A stretch of 64,000 nucleotides of DNA from CAYQQR01 sp964420035 (lineage in GTDB: Bacteria > Bacteroidota > Bacteroidia > Bacteroidales > SM23-62). The first letter of the stretch is position 1; each line of letters begins with the position of its first letter. The notes below the pieces were generated by a model. That model made no database searches. It was not told the DNA's origin and was given only the letters and a program-made list of their open reading frames with translations. The stretch is from positions 38,947 through 102,946 of the forward strand of contig CAYQQR010000008.1 of the NCBI GenBank assembly GCA_964420035.1, written 5' to 3'. The position numbers were made by a program, and so were the translations under genes. Below, piece after piece: positions 19,101 to 27,031 of this stretch.

Positions 19101-19885
19101 GGCCTGGCATCATCATAGGCAAAAATTCCTCCGCCCAGGTCATCACAAAGATTATTGACAACGCGATTATTGATGATCAGGGGCCTGTACCCCCCCTCAA
19201 CCAGTACGCCTCCGCCCCCATGCCCGTGGGCAATATTCTTCCAGATCAGGTTCCCGTCGACGACCACATCGTTCCTGCCACATCCGATTCCGCCTCCGCC
19301 CCAGTAATTGAAGGACTCATTGAGTTCTATGGTTGAATTTTTAACCACGGCATGGTCGGCCCGTAGTCGTAACGCACCACGGAAATGACCCTGGTTGTTT
19401 CGAATGGTACAATGATTTAGAAGTACCCGTGCGTTCAATGCATAGAGTGCACTTCCTGTATTTTCGTATTGCCCGCCGGGCGTGCTGACATACTCAATGG
19501 TACAGTATTTGAAAAAGGAGGTGTCAATTCCGTCGTGGTTATTGACGAGCTCAATGCCCGCCCAGCTTCCACTGGTAGTCGATGTGTCTGAAAATCCGGT
19601 GGGATCGTTAATGGTGAAAATGATGGGTTCGGCTTCCCTGCCCCTGGCATCAATATACCCGTTTACATGGATCTTGTAATACCCCTGCATTTCTACACGG
19701 GTACCAGGCAGGATGGTTACCGTGGCACCCCCCTGAATGTTCAGGTCGCCGGTCACGTTGACCTGGTCGGCACTCCATTCCGTATCGGTATTGATGGTTC
19801 CGGAAACTTCAATGGTTTGGGCGTTGAGCGGATTGATCAGGATGCACAGCAGGAGCATCCCCTGAATGAGGATGGATGATTTCAT
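16130..19885 (-). CDS. Giant T9SS-exported parallel beta-helix protein
   Basis: A 1251-residue secreted or surface protein. It has a signal peptide (ends NPLNAQ) and two long right-handed beta-helix regions (about 20-430 and 435-790), rich in N-N-x-I/V and G-G-G/A-I turns and each capped by a D-L-G-C/A-(Y/F)-E motif. Two Ig-like modules follow (WLKDGIDIPGENQLTL; QWYQNDMLLPNADRP), then two fibronectin-III-like modules and a C-terminal type IX sorting domain (VIYPNPARERVRISF ... LPAGVYILSLNG). The same order and the same linker, KKAGSGPYSYSLSN, occur in the 48.4-kb gene, so the two are paralogues. Target unknown: beta-helices often bind or cleave polysaccharide, but no lyase catalytic set was recognised. 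Confidence 0.88.
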   Translation of the reverse strand: MKSSILIQGMLLLCILINPLNAQTIEVSGTINTDTEWSADQVNVTGDLNIQGGATVTILPGTRVEMQGYYKIHVNGYIDARGREAEPIIFTINDPTGFSDTSTTSGSWAGIELVNNHDGIDTSFFKYCTIEYVSTPGGQYENTGSALYALNARVLLNHCTIRNNQGHFRGALRLRADHAVVKNSTIELNESFNYWGGGGIGCGRNDVVVDGNLIWKNIAHGHGGGGVLVEGGYRPLIINNRVVNNLCDDLGGGIFAYDDARPLIIQNIICNNQARAGAGISFQASGDVVINNVIANNLATYRGGAIHFDYPTVFEGVNNIMYGNTPDQINVASPSSYPRFTHCVIQDGAGGVSGESENIRLEHIYNVNPLFEGASTGAGVLYNGAVADWSIQEGSPCINAGSKDEFPQYLPGNDFEGKERVKFGEVDLGCYEFTSGVIYVNSNINSDQVWMADTVKIGAQIYVKANLTIAPGVVVAFRDNYRMYVEDYIYARGTEDAYIHFTAEDTLGFSTGDTDDGGWGPIYFHYNTNGSEFAYCKFQYGKTNQISEYTAPVLHAVGANQIIFDHCIFENNIGRNRGVVFFFVSSGIHFSSCTFRNNLLFSPLDYVSTIEFNNVSNVTIKNSTIINNQMNGIYSDKSGIYTGNLIANNHHGISLSGFLGKLNNNTIVNNSGRGIRFFMDEAEMNNNIIRGNLYSLQMNNDIILFANNNLVEGGINPPGSAEVHAFNTLDADPVFRKAIEEKGYGTQAFQADWSLYSISPCLNYGTGKLEDLDLMSVDMQGNPRIFGKGIDLGAFELPGSAPVITHHPRGGGFCAGEELSMSVAIEETDTVRVVWLKDGIDIPGENQLTLTVEDLESSYNGNYQCVVFNGFGEAFSYPAFVQVGNPPEILSQPESKWAIEDKSIRLQYGVAGSQPMEFQWYQNDMLLPNADRPELIFSVTGSEKEGKYYSTVTNECGTVSTDTVLVYLAPQICMVTVDTASGSNLVVWEKKSGAGFIGYRVYRESKAAGIYNEMETVSADALSVWTDTRANPMTQAYIYKITGIMPDGSETDLDLCIPHKTIHLLVSQNTETKTSQLSWDEYVGFDYGTYLIYRSNTGTDFEQVWSMSSSTSSWTDPAFFDQDVYYRVVVPKLDPCIATAGDKKAGSGPYSYSLSNVEDNRAAATGLDTDEHANDLVIYPNPARERVRISFPNPEMRDYRLTLTDLSGKVMLELNDIHEGTVLLHRGNLPAGVYILSLNGDRNYRAKLVLY

Positions 19886-19991
19886 GACGGGAAGTTTAGT
19901 ATAGGACTAAAGATAGCGGAAAGAAGTTGTATAATCAATTCCTGTTCCATCAGTAGCAGCTAAAGATTGATCAAGGCTGCCGGAAAGATTG

Positions 19992-20065
19992 TAGCGAGAG
20001 AGGGGCTCGAACCCTCGACCTCTGGATTATGAATCCAACGCTCTAACCACCTGAGCTATCTCGCC
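19992..20065 (-). tRNA. tRNA-Met (CAT), elongator type
   Basis: A complete 74-nt cloverleaf on the minus strand. The acceptor stem is GGCGAGA/TCTCGCT with discriminator A, the D-arm contains AGCTCAGGTGGTTAGAGC, the anticodon stem TTGGA/TCCAG encloses loop TTCATAA, and the T-arm is GAGGG-TTCGAGC-CCCTC. The anticodon CAT could serve Met or, if C34 is lysidine-modified, Ile. The three G-C pairs of an initiator anticodon stem are missing, so it is not the initiator. No CCA is encoded, consistent with the CCA-adding enzyme at 43.8 kb. Confidence 0.95.
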
Positions 20066-20229
20066 TGGAAATAGATTTAGCGGGTGCAAATATATTATAT
20101 TTCGCCGGCACCATCAATACATATTCTTTTTTTTGGCCCGCATCCGGTCTGTAATTCTTGTATTTGGCAGATAAATAAAAATCATTAAATTGCCGTAGCC
20201 CGTTCGACAGACTTCAAAATAAAGCTTCT

Positions 20230-20607
20230 ATGAAAGAAAAAATAGAGCTGGAGTACACCCTGAACTCATCGCCCAAAGTATTATTCAATCGTCTCAGTAC
20301 AGCCGGCGGACTGGCAGAATGGTTCGCCGACGACGTCAGGCTGCAGGGAAAGATTTTTACCTTCATCTGGGAAGACACTGAGCAAAAAGCTGAGATGGTC
20401 ACGCGTAAAGACAACAAATACGTCCGGTTCAAGTGGCTTAACGAAAAGGACGATGATTCTTATTTTGAATTCAGACTGCACAAGGACGATCTTACAGGTG
20501 ACATTGCCCTTTTGGTTACCGATTTTGCAGAGGAGGATGAAAAAGATGAAACCATTGATCTTTGGGATACACAAATCGCTGAATTAAAGCATATTATTGG
20601 TCTTTGA
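20230..20607 (+). CDS. START/AHSA1-like (SRPBCC) domain protein
   Basis: A 125-residue cytoplasmic protein with the beginning of an AHSA1/START-like helix-grip fold: a first strand, then SSPKVLFNRLSTAGGLAEWFADDV, where the L-x-x-W-F element is typical, then W-E and V-R-F-K-W strands and a C-terminal helix. Acidic overall. The family binds lipids or small hydrophobic ligands, or acts as an Hsp90 co-chaperone; no enzyme residues are apparent. Runs into the LptF/G gene on the same strand, with 64 bp between its stop and the GTG start chosen there. Confidence 0.75.
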   Translation: MKEKIELEYTLNSSPKVLFNRLSTAGGLAEWFADDVRLQGKIFTFIWEDTEQKAEMVTRKDNKYVRFKWLNEKDDDSYFEFRLHKDDLTGDIALLVTDFAEEDEKDETIDLWDTQIAELKHIIGL

Positions 20608-20671
20608 ACTTTCCCGCAAAATAGCTCATCAATTTCTGCGTTTACAAAGCGGCACCCATTATCTTTGTTCT

Positions 20672-22153
20672 GTGAAGCGCTTACATGCATTGGTTCTTAA
20701 ATCTTTTTTGGGTCCTTTTGTACTGACCTTTTTTATCGTGGTCTTCCTGCTGCTGATGCAGTTCTTATGGAAGTACATCGAGGACCTGGTCGGTAAAGGA
20801 CTGGAATTCGGTGTCATCACCGAGTTGCTTATGTATACCTCGGCCAGCCTGATCCCCATGGCTTTGCCCCTGGCCATCCTGTTGGCTTCCATAATGGCCT
20901 TCGGTAATCTCGGGGAAAATTTCGAACTCACCGCGCTAAAATCATCCGGTATTTCCCTTCAAAGGATCATGTCTCCCCTAATCGTGATTACCATTTTAAT
21001 AAGCATCGCCGCTTTCTTTTTTTCAAACAATGTGCTGCCCTATACCAATCTGAAGATGCGCTCCCTTCTCTACGATATTCAACGGCAACGCCCGGAGCTG
21101 CAGATAAAGGAGGGAATTTTTTACAATGGCATTGAAGGATACAGCATCCGCGTAGAAAAAAAAGATGCCAATAACACCCTCCACGACATCCGGATCTACG
21201 ATCATACCGACAGGAGGGGAAATGTTTCTGTAACGGTTGCGGACTCGGGCCGTATGCGCATTACTTCGGATGAGCGATATCTTGTTTTGAACCTCTATAA
21301 CGGTCACAGTTATCTGGAGATGCCCATAACCAAAAAAAACAGGCGGGAACAAAGCTATCCCCACCGCCGTCATAATTTTGAGAAACAAACCCTCATGATC
21401 GAACTCACGGGATTCGGACTGGAACGCACCGACGAATCGCTGTTTAAATCAAACTACCAGATGCTGAACCTGGAGCAACTGGGACATTATCAGGATTCCC
21501 TGAACAAGGAGGTTGCCCGGATTGATTCCGGTTTTAAAAAGGTTATGGTATCCCGAAGATACAAGGTCAGTCAGGCCGCTTACTTTTCTGCCAGAGCGCA
21601 CCAGGATACTACGCGGTCAGACACTTCAGAAAAAAGCGTCCTGGTCGCCCATCCCGACAGCCTCTTTCCTGAATTCAACAGAATGGATCAGAAACAGATT
21701 GTGTCTCTTGCGCTGAACCAGGCCCGGTCGGCGAAAAACTACGTGTCCTCCGTATTCACCAACCGGGAGAGTAAGATCAGGAGACTCAGGAAATACCAGA
21801 TCGAAATGCACAGGAAATTCACCCTTTCCTTTGCCTGTTTTATATTTTTCTTTATCGGAGCACCTTTGGGCGCCATCATCAGGAAGGGCGGTTTTGGCAT
21901 GCCGGTAGTCGTCTCCACGGCATTCTTCCTGATGTATTATATCATTTCCCTCACCGGTGAAAAATTCGTCAGGGAAGACGTTTTAATGCCCTACCAGGGC
22001 ATGTGGATCTCATCCCTGATCCTGATGCCCCTCGGGGTCTTCCTTACCTATAAAGCCACAAGGGACTCGGTGATCATGAATATCGACACCTATTTTAATT
22101 TCTTCAAAAGATTCAGGAACAGGAAGACCCGAAGCTCCGCATCAGTCCAATGA
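20672..22153 (+). CDS. LptF/LptG-type lipopolysaccharide export permease
   Basis: Inner-membrane permease subunit, 493 residues, of the Lpt ABC transporter that pulls LPS from the inner membrane. I place the start at the GTG giving VKRLHALVLKSFLGPF; an ATG at 20597 would add 25 residues that do not look like this family. Helices lie at about 10-35, 50-80 and 95-120, then a periplasmic jellyroll domain (about 130-380), then three C-terminal helices. An extended polar insert with repeated RR/KK lies in the periplasmic part. Its stop overlaps the start of the GT4 gene (ATGA), linking LPS export with glycan assembly. The partner Lpt genes are not in the window. Confidence 0.88.
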   Translation: MKRLHALVLKSFLGPFVLTFFIVVFLLLMQFLWKYIEDLVGKGLEFGVITELLMYTSASLIPMALPLAILLASIMAFGNLGENFELTALKSSGISLQRIMSPLIVITILISIAAFFFSNNVLPYTNLKMRSLLYDIQRQRPELQIKEGIFYNGIEGYSIRVEKKDANNTLHDIRIYDHTDRRGNVSVTVADSGRMRITSDERYLVLNLYNGHSYLEMPITKKNRREQSYPHRRHNFEKQTLMIELTGFGLERTDESLFKSNYQMLNLEQLGHYQDSLNKEVARIDSGFKKVMVSRRYKVSQAAYFSARAHQDTTRSDTSEKSVLVAHPDSLFPEFNRMDQKQIVSLALNQARSAKNYVSSVFTNRESKIRRLRKYQIEMHRKFTLSFACFIFFFIGAPLGAIIRKGGFGMPVVVSTAFFLMYYIISLTGEKFVREDVLMPYQGMWISSLILMPLGVFLTYKATRDSVIMNIDTYFNFFKRFRNRKTRSSASVQ

Positions 22154-23349
22154 ACATCCTCATAATCACCAATAAAGTACCTTTTCCTCCTAAAGACGGG
22201 GGTGCCATTGCCACATCTAATTTAGCAAAGGGTCTGGCGGCATCCGGACAAAATGTATCCATGCTGGCAATGAATACGCGCAAGCATTATATCGATAATG
22301 TTCTTATCGATAAGGATATGCACGCGGGCATACAACTGGAATCCCTTTATGTGGATAACCGCGTAAAGTGGATCCCACTGATCAGCAACCTGCTTTTTTC
22401 ACGGAAACCCTATATAGCTGTTCGTTTTGAAAGCCGGAAATTTGCAAATAAGCTGAGGGATATTATAGTAGAAAGGGAATTTGATATTGTACAACTGGAA
22501 ACACCCTACCTGTTGTATTATGTACCCCTGATCCGCCGGTATTCGGGGGCCCGGATCTCTTACCGGGCCAACAATGTTGAATATGTGATATGGGAAAGAC
22601 TGGCAAGGAAAAGCAGGAATCCCCTTAAAAAATACTACCTGGCCATTCTGGCGGCAAGGATCAAAAAACAGGAAACCCGCTTTCTCAAAGAACTGGATTT
22701 AATCCTTCCCATTTCTGAAGGAGACCGGTTGATACTGGAGGGATTCGCCGCCAAAAAACCAATCCACCTGACCCCCTTCGGCTTAGACTCCAGCCGGTAT
22801 TCACCCACCCCGGTACCCGAGCAATCCACTGTTGTATTTATCGGTGCATTGGACTGGCTTCCAAACATCCAGGGACTGATTTGGTTTGTCGAGAAAGTGT
22901 GGGAACGAATTGTTAACCGGGTACCTGAGGCGCAATTAATAATAGCCGGCAGAAATCCCCAAATCTCTTCCGAACTCTTTGTCAATAAAAAGCAGGTTAC
23001 GTTTCTGGGTGAGGTGGAAGATTCACGGGAGCTGATCCGCTCGGGACGAATACTGATCGTGCCCTTGTTCTCGGGAAGCGGCGTGCGGGTAAAAATACTG
23101 GAAATACTGGCTTTGAACCGTCCCCTGGTGTCCACTTCGGTCGGGGCCGAAGGACTGGACCTGGTCCCCGGGAAGCATTACCTGAAGGCCGATGATGCCC
23201 GGAGCTTCGCTTCCGCCGTGGTTCATTTGCTTCAGGATAAGGAACGGTGCATTCGTTTAACGGAAGAAGGCAGAAAAATCGTTCGGGAGAAATTTGATAT
23301 CTTCGCCATAACGGCAAACCTGGCCTCATTTTACAAACAGATGCTATGA
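22150..23349 (+). CDS. Glycosyltransferase family 4
   Basis: A 399-residue GT-B glycosyltransferase. The N-terminus shows the glycine-rich acceptor loop (PPKDGGAIATSNLAKGLA). The donor domain contains FIGALDWLPNIQG, a VPLFSGSGVRVKILEILALNRP segment in place of the classical E-x7-E loop, and TSVGAEGL. No membrane segment. Overlaps the upstream LptF/G gene and the downstream GT2 gene by 4 bp each, so three genes are translationally coupled. Likely adds a sugar to LPS, O-antigen or another surface glycan. Confidence 0.88.
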   Translation: MNILIITNKVPFPPKDGGAIATSNLAKGLAASGQNVSMLAMNTRKHYIDNVLIDKDMHAGIQLESLYVDNRVKWIPLISNLLFSRKPYIAVRFESRKFANKLRDIIVEREFDIVQLETPYLLYYVPLIRRYSGARISYRANNVEYVIWERLARKSRNPLKKYYLAILAARIKKQETRFLKELDLILPISEGDRLILEGFAAKKPIHLTPFGLDSSRYSPTPVPEQSTVVFIGALDWLPNIQGLIWFVEKVWERIVNRVPEAQLIIAGRNPQISSELFVNKKQVTFLGEVEDSRELIRSGRILIVPLFSGSGVRVKILEILALNRPLVSTSVGAEGLDLVPGKHYLKADDARSFASAVVHLLQDKERCIRLTEEGRKIVREKFDIFAITANLASFYKQML

Positions 23350-24524
23350 TCGTCCTGGAGATCCTGTTCTGGTTTTTAATCCTACTGATTTTACATACCT
23401 ACCTATTCTTTCCCCTGTTGATCATTGCACTTTCCGGAAATAAAAAATTCAGATATGCATATTATCTTCCTGATGATCCGGGCCTTCCCGAAGTAAGCAT
23501 AATCATGTCTGTTCATAATGAGGAAGATATTCTGGATAAAAAGATATTAAGTACACTGGATACCAATTATCCATCCGGGAAAATCAAATTTCTTATTGGC
23601 TCAGACGGCTCAACTGACCAAAGCAATGAAATCCTGAATCAGTGGGTTAAAAAGGATGCCCGGATAAGTTATTACCAATACAGCAGGCAAGGAAAGGCTA
23701 ATGTTATCAATGATTTAAGAAATAAAACCAATTCTGAAATATTGATCCTGACAGATGCCCGGGCCATTTTCCTGAAATCAACTATATATGAACTGGTTAA
23801 GCATTTCAAAGAAGAAAGTATAGGCATAGTAGGCGCGAACATAATAAACAGGAATCTGGAAAAAGAAGGTATCGCGATCCAGGAATGGACCTTTATGTCA
23901 CGGGAGATCCAACTCAAAACCGGAGAAGGATTACTATGGGGATCGGCTATTGGGGTTTATGGCGCCTGTTACGCTGTTCGTAATCGTTTATACAGGCCGG
24001 TCCCTTCTAATTTTACGGTCGATGATTTTTTTGTCAGCCTGGCAGTATTAGAAAAAGGCTACAAAGCTATTCTTGAAAATGGATCTGTGGTCTATCTTGA
24101 TGTACCGGGCAGGTCAAAAGAAGAATTCAGAAGAAGGGTCCGGATTTCAATTGGGAATTTTCAGAATCTTAAAAGATTTGTTGTCTTATTATCCCCGCTA
24201 AAAGGTGCTTTATCGTTTTGCTTCTTCTCGCATAAGGTCATCAGATGGTTGGTACCCTTTCTTCTTATCCTGATCCTTGTTCTCAATCTGCTGATCCCGC
24301 GGCAAAGAGAGATCTATGAATGGACCCTGGCCTTTCAGATCCTACTGGTTCTTTTACCATTAATAGATGCTTTTCTGAGGTTATTTAACGTACATTCAGT
24401 AATTTTGCGCTTTGCCACCCACTTTTACACCATGAACCTGGCCCTGCTGGTGGGCTTTTTTAAATTTATCAAAGGAGTCAAGTCAAATGTCTGGAAACCG
24501 ACAAGAAGAAACCAGACCAACTGA
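23346..24524 (+). CDS. Membrane glycosyltransferase family 2
   Basis: A 392-residue processive-type GT2 enzyme. An N-terminal helix (about 1-28) is followed by the GT-A catalytic domain: SIIMSVHNEE, IGSDGSTDQ, ILTDARA (DxD-like), TVDDFF (catalytic Asp region) and a basic R-R-x-R motif (FRRRVRIS). Three or four C-terminal helices (about 290-385) follow. Similar enzymes make extracellular or capsular polysaccharides or glycosylate lipid carriers. Its last 38 bp overlap the start of the ribBA gene in another frame. Confidence 0.87.
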   Translation: MIVLEILFWFLILLILHTYLFFPLLIIALSGNKKFRYAYYLPDDPGLPEVSIIMSVHNEEDILDKKILSTLDTNYPSGKIKFLIGSDGSTDQSNEILNQWVKKDARISYYQYSRQGKANVINDLRNKTNSEILILTDARAIFLKSTIYELVKHFKEESIGIVGANIINRNLEKEGIAIQEWTFMSREIQLKTGEGLLWGSAIGVYGACYAVRNRLYRPVPSNFTVDDFFVSLAVLEKGYKAILENGSVVYLDVPGRSKEEFRRRVRISIGNFQNLKRFVVLLSPLKGALSFCFFSHKVIRWLVPFLLILILVLNLLIPRQREIYEWTLAFQILLVLLPLIDAFLRLFNVHSVILRFATHFYTMNLALLVGFFKFIKGVKSNVWKPTRRNQTN

Positions 24525-25746
24525 ATCGGTATTTCATTCGATACCCGGAGCCATCGAAGACATCAGGAATGGTAAGATGCTCATTGTCGTGGATGACGAG
24601 GACCGGGAAAATGAGGGAGACTTCATCGTTGCCGCCGAAAAGACGACTAAGGAAACAGTGAATTTCATGGCCAAGCACGGCCGGGGCCTTATCTGTGTCG
24701 CCCTGCCCGAGGAACGGTGCAATGAACTGGACCTGGAACTCATGGTCGGCCAGAATACCAGTTTGCACAAGACCGCCTTTACTGTCTCGGTCGATCTCAT
24801 CGGACACGGGACCACAACGGGCATCTCGGCCAGCGACCGGGCCAAGACCATCCGGGCCCTGGTGGATCCCGCCACCCGTCCCGACAACCTGGCGCGACCG
24901 GGACATGTTTTCCCGCTCAAGGCCAAATCAAAGGGAGTGCTGCGCAGGAGCGGGCATACCGAGGCCGCGCTGGACCTGACCCGTATGGCCGGACTAAAGC
25001 CGGGTGGCGCCCTGGTGGAGATCATGAACGAGGACGGCAGTATGGCCCGCCTGCCCCAGCTCCTGGAAATTGCCAAAAAATTCGATATCAAGATCATCTC
25101 CATCAAGGACCTGATCTCCTACCGGCTGGGCTACGAGAAGATCGTCATCAAGGGGGTTGAAGTGGACCTGCCCACCGAATACGGTCATTTCCGGCTGATC
25201 CCTTTCATCCAGAAATCAAACGGTCTGGAACACGTGGCACTGATCAAGGGACAATGGACCAGGAAGGACCCGGTGCTGGTCAGGATGCACTCTTCCTGCG
25301 TTACCGGTGATATTTTCGGCTCCTATCGCTGCGATTGCGGGGAACAACTGCACCGGTCCATGCAGATGATCGAAAAAGAAGGACAGGGCGCACTGATCTA
25401 CATGAACCAGGAAGGCCGCGGCATCGGACTGTTCAACAAGATCAGGGCCTATAAGCTCCAGGAAGAAGGCATGGATACCGTGGAAGCCAATATAGAACTG
25501 GGCTTCACGGATGACGAACGGGACTATGGCGTCGGGGCCAGCATTTTGCATGAACTGGGACTGGGAAAGATCAGGCTGATCACCAACAATCCCGTGAAAA
25601 GGGCCGGACTTGAAGGTTATGGAATAAGGATCGTCGAAAACATCCCCATGGAAGTAAAACCCAACAAGCACAATAAATTCTACCTGGAAACCAAGCGCGA
25701 CAAGATGGGCCACTTCCTCAACATCGCCCGGTATAAACCGGAGTGA
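24487..25746 (+). CDS. ribBA: RibBA: DHBP synthase / GTP cyclohydrolase II
   Basis: Bifunctional riboflavin-pathway enzyme of 419 residues. Residues 1-205 are 3,4-dihydroxy-2-butanone-4-phosphate synthase (acidic loop DDEDRENEGDF; GHTEAALDL). Residues 206-419 are GTP cyclohydrolase II, with the zinc ligands Cys271, Cys282 and Cys284 (C-x10-C-x-C) and the catalytic loop LIYMNQEGRGIGL. Tyr305 is in the position whose change to Met is known to make formamide products in some paralogues, so this copy should release formate and make the normal diaminopyrimidinone. It overlaps the GT2 gene by 38 bp and may supply substrate to the RibD-like paralogue at 15.1 kb. Confidence 0.95.
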   Translation: MSGNRQEETRPTESVFHSIPGAIEDIRNGKMLIVVDDEDRENEGDFIVAAEKTTKETVNFMAKHGRGLICVALPEERCNELDLELMVGQNTSLHKTAFTVSVDLIGHGTTTGISASDRAKTIRALVDPATRPDNLARPGHVFPLKAKSKGVLRRSGHTEAALDLTRMAGLKPGGALVEIMNEDGSMARLPQLLEIAKKFDIKIISIKDLISYRLGYEKIVIKGVEVDLPTEYGHFRLIPFIQKSNGLEHVALIKGQWTRKDPVLVRMHSSCVTGDIFGSYRCDCGEQLHRSMQMIEKEGQGALIYMNQEGRGIGLFNKIRAYKLQEEGMDTVEANIELGFTDDERDYGVGASILHELGLGKIRLITNNPVKRAGLEGYGIRIVENIPMEVKPNKHNKFYLETKRDKMGHFLNIARYKPE

Positions 25747-25748
25747 AA

Positions 25749-25927
25749 GCACCTGCGGTGCGGTTTAAAGCCCCGCGGGCGGTGAAAAACCTCCCATCGG
25801 TCGGCGGTAAAAAGCTTCGCTGTGCGAAGCGGTCTAAAACCCTTCGGGTGGTTTAAAACGACTGCGTCGTAGTTGAAATCTGTCTTCGACAGAGGTTTAA
25901 AATCCCGGTTCCCGGGATAGTATAAAA
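25749..25927. repeat. Array of eight small hairpins joined by A-rich linkers
   Basis: Eight units at a pitch of 20-25 bp. Each has a short inverted repeat with a 3-nt loop, then a linker close to GGTTTAAAA. Stems with loops: GCACC-TGC-GGTGC (25749), GCCC-CGC-GGGC (25770), an imperfect CC..GG unit (25790), GCTTCGC-TGT-GCGAAGC (25814), ACCC-TTC-GGGT (25839), CGAC-TGC-GTCG (25859), TCTGTC-TTC-GACAGA (25879), TCCCGG-TTC-CCGGGA (25903). Stem sequence differs in every unit but pairing is kept; the linkers GGTTTAAA, GGTGAAAAA, GGTAAAAA, GGTCTAAAA, AGTTGAAA and AGTATAAAA are alike. It starts 3 bp after the ribBA stop. It is not coding, and not CRISPR, because the constant part is a 9-nt linker and the unique parts are palindromes. 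Confidence 0.85.
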
Positions 25928-26062
25928 CGGAACTCGATGTGCAGCGAACGAGCAACAGGCGAAGCCGAGCTGCAGCACAACGAATGAAAGCCGTGTTGCA
26001 TTCCTGATCATTATGAAAGCGCTATTTCTTTCCTAAATTTGAGGTACAAAGATGGGCATAAT

Positions 26063-27031
26063 ATGCATGAAAAAGACTTTCGTATCGTTTTTATGGGTAC
26101 CCCCGGTTTTGCCACACCAGGTTTAGAGGAACTCCTTAACCATGGTTTTGAGGTAGCCGCGGTGGTTACCTCCCCGGACCGGCCGGCAGGCAGGGGTCTC
26201 AAGTTACAGGCATCGCCTGTAAAACGACTGGCCCTCGAAAAAGGTTTACCGGTCATTCAACCCGAAAACCTCAAAGACCCGGATTTTCTGGCCCGGCTCA
26301 GGGAGCTCAAGGCAGACCTTTTCGTGGTGGTGGCCTTCAGGATACTGCCCGAATCGGTATGGTCCATGCCCCCTTACGGCACCTTCAACCTCCATGCCTC
26401 CCTCCTGCCCCAGTACCGCGGTGCCGCCCCCATCAATCATGTCCTCATCAACGGGGAAAGCCGTACCGGGGTCACGACATTTTATATTGACAGGGACATC
26501 GATACGGGTAGGGTGATCGGACAGATGGAAACACCGGTATCCAAAAATGAAACTGCCGGTGAATTGCATGACCGGCTGATGATGCTCGGTGCCAGGCTGG
26601 TTGTACAAACAACGGAAAAAATAATGGACGGGGAGATACGGCTCATCGACCAGAAAGACTTGCCTGCTTATTCGGAAAAGCTTAAGAAAGCACCCAAAAT
26701 AACAAGGGAATTCTGTGAGATCGACTGGTCGAAGAGTACCCGGCAGCTGTATGATTTTGTCCGCGGCCTGAGTCCCTATCCTGCTGCCTATACCCATATC
26801 GAAAAAGAGGGTAAAAAACACCGGTTGAAGATCTTCAGGGCAGAAAAGATCAGTCACCCGCCGGAAGGTTCGCCCGGGCAGATCCATACCGATCAGCAAT
26901 CGGAACTGTGGATCCATACCCAGGACGGGGCCCTGGGTCTTTTGGAGGTACAGCTGGCCGGGAAAAAGCGAATGCCGGCAGAAGAGTTCCTGCGGGGAAC
27001 AACCATCCCGCCGGGCAGCCATGCATTATAG
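26063..27031 (+). CDS. fmt: Methionyl-tRNA formyltransferase
   Basis: Transfers a formyl group from 10-formyl-tetrahydrofolate to initiator Met-tRNA. 322 residues from the ATG giving MHEKDFRIVFMGTP; an ATG 24 bp upstream exists but the shorter form matches the family. The formyltransferase signature FNLHASLLPQYRGAAP holds the catalytic Asn-His pair, followed by GVTTFYIDRDIDTG. The C-terminal tRNA-binding domain begins near residue 205 (KITREFCEIDWSKS). Convergent with the glucosaminidase gene, overlapping it by 6 bp. Confidence 0.95.
   Translation: MHEKDFRIVFMGTPGFATPGLEELLNHGFEVAAVVTSPDRPAGRGLKLQASPVKRLALEKGLPVIQPENLKDPDFLARLRELKADLFVVVAFRILPESVWSMPPYGTFNLHASLLPQYRGAAPINHVLINGESRTGVTTFYIDRDIDTGRVIGQMETPVSKNETAGELHDRLMMLGARLVVQTTEKIMDGEIRLIDQKDLPAYSEKLKKAPKITREFCEIDWSKSTRQLYDFVRGLSPYPAAYTHIEKEGKKHRLKIFRAEKISHPPEGSPGQIHTDQQSELWIHTQDGALGLLEVQLAGKKRMPAEEFLRGTTIPPGSHAL

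Noticed and set aside
18119..19336. A 405-codon open frame on the plus strand inside the giant beta-helix gene.
   Set aside because: It is antisense to a long gene with clear domains and arises from the skewed composition of its repeats; its translation matches no family.
19992..20065. tRNA-Met as the initiator tRNA.
   Set aside because: The anticodon stem lacks the three consecutive G-C pairs of initiator tRNAs.
24487..25746. RibBA as a formamide-releasing GTP cyclohydrolase variant of the type known in some Streptomyces.
   Set aside because: The Tyr at residue 305 is kept; the variant form has Met there.
25749..25927. Possible CRISPR array.
   Set aside because: The constant part is a 9-nt linker and the variable parts are self-complementary stems of 11-17 nt, not non-palindromic spacers; there are no cas genes.
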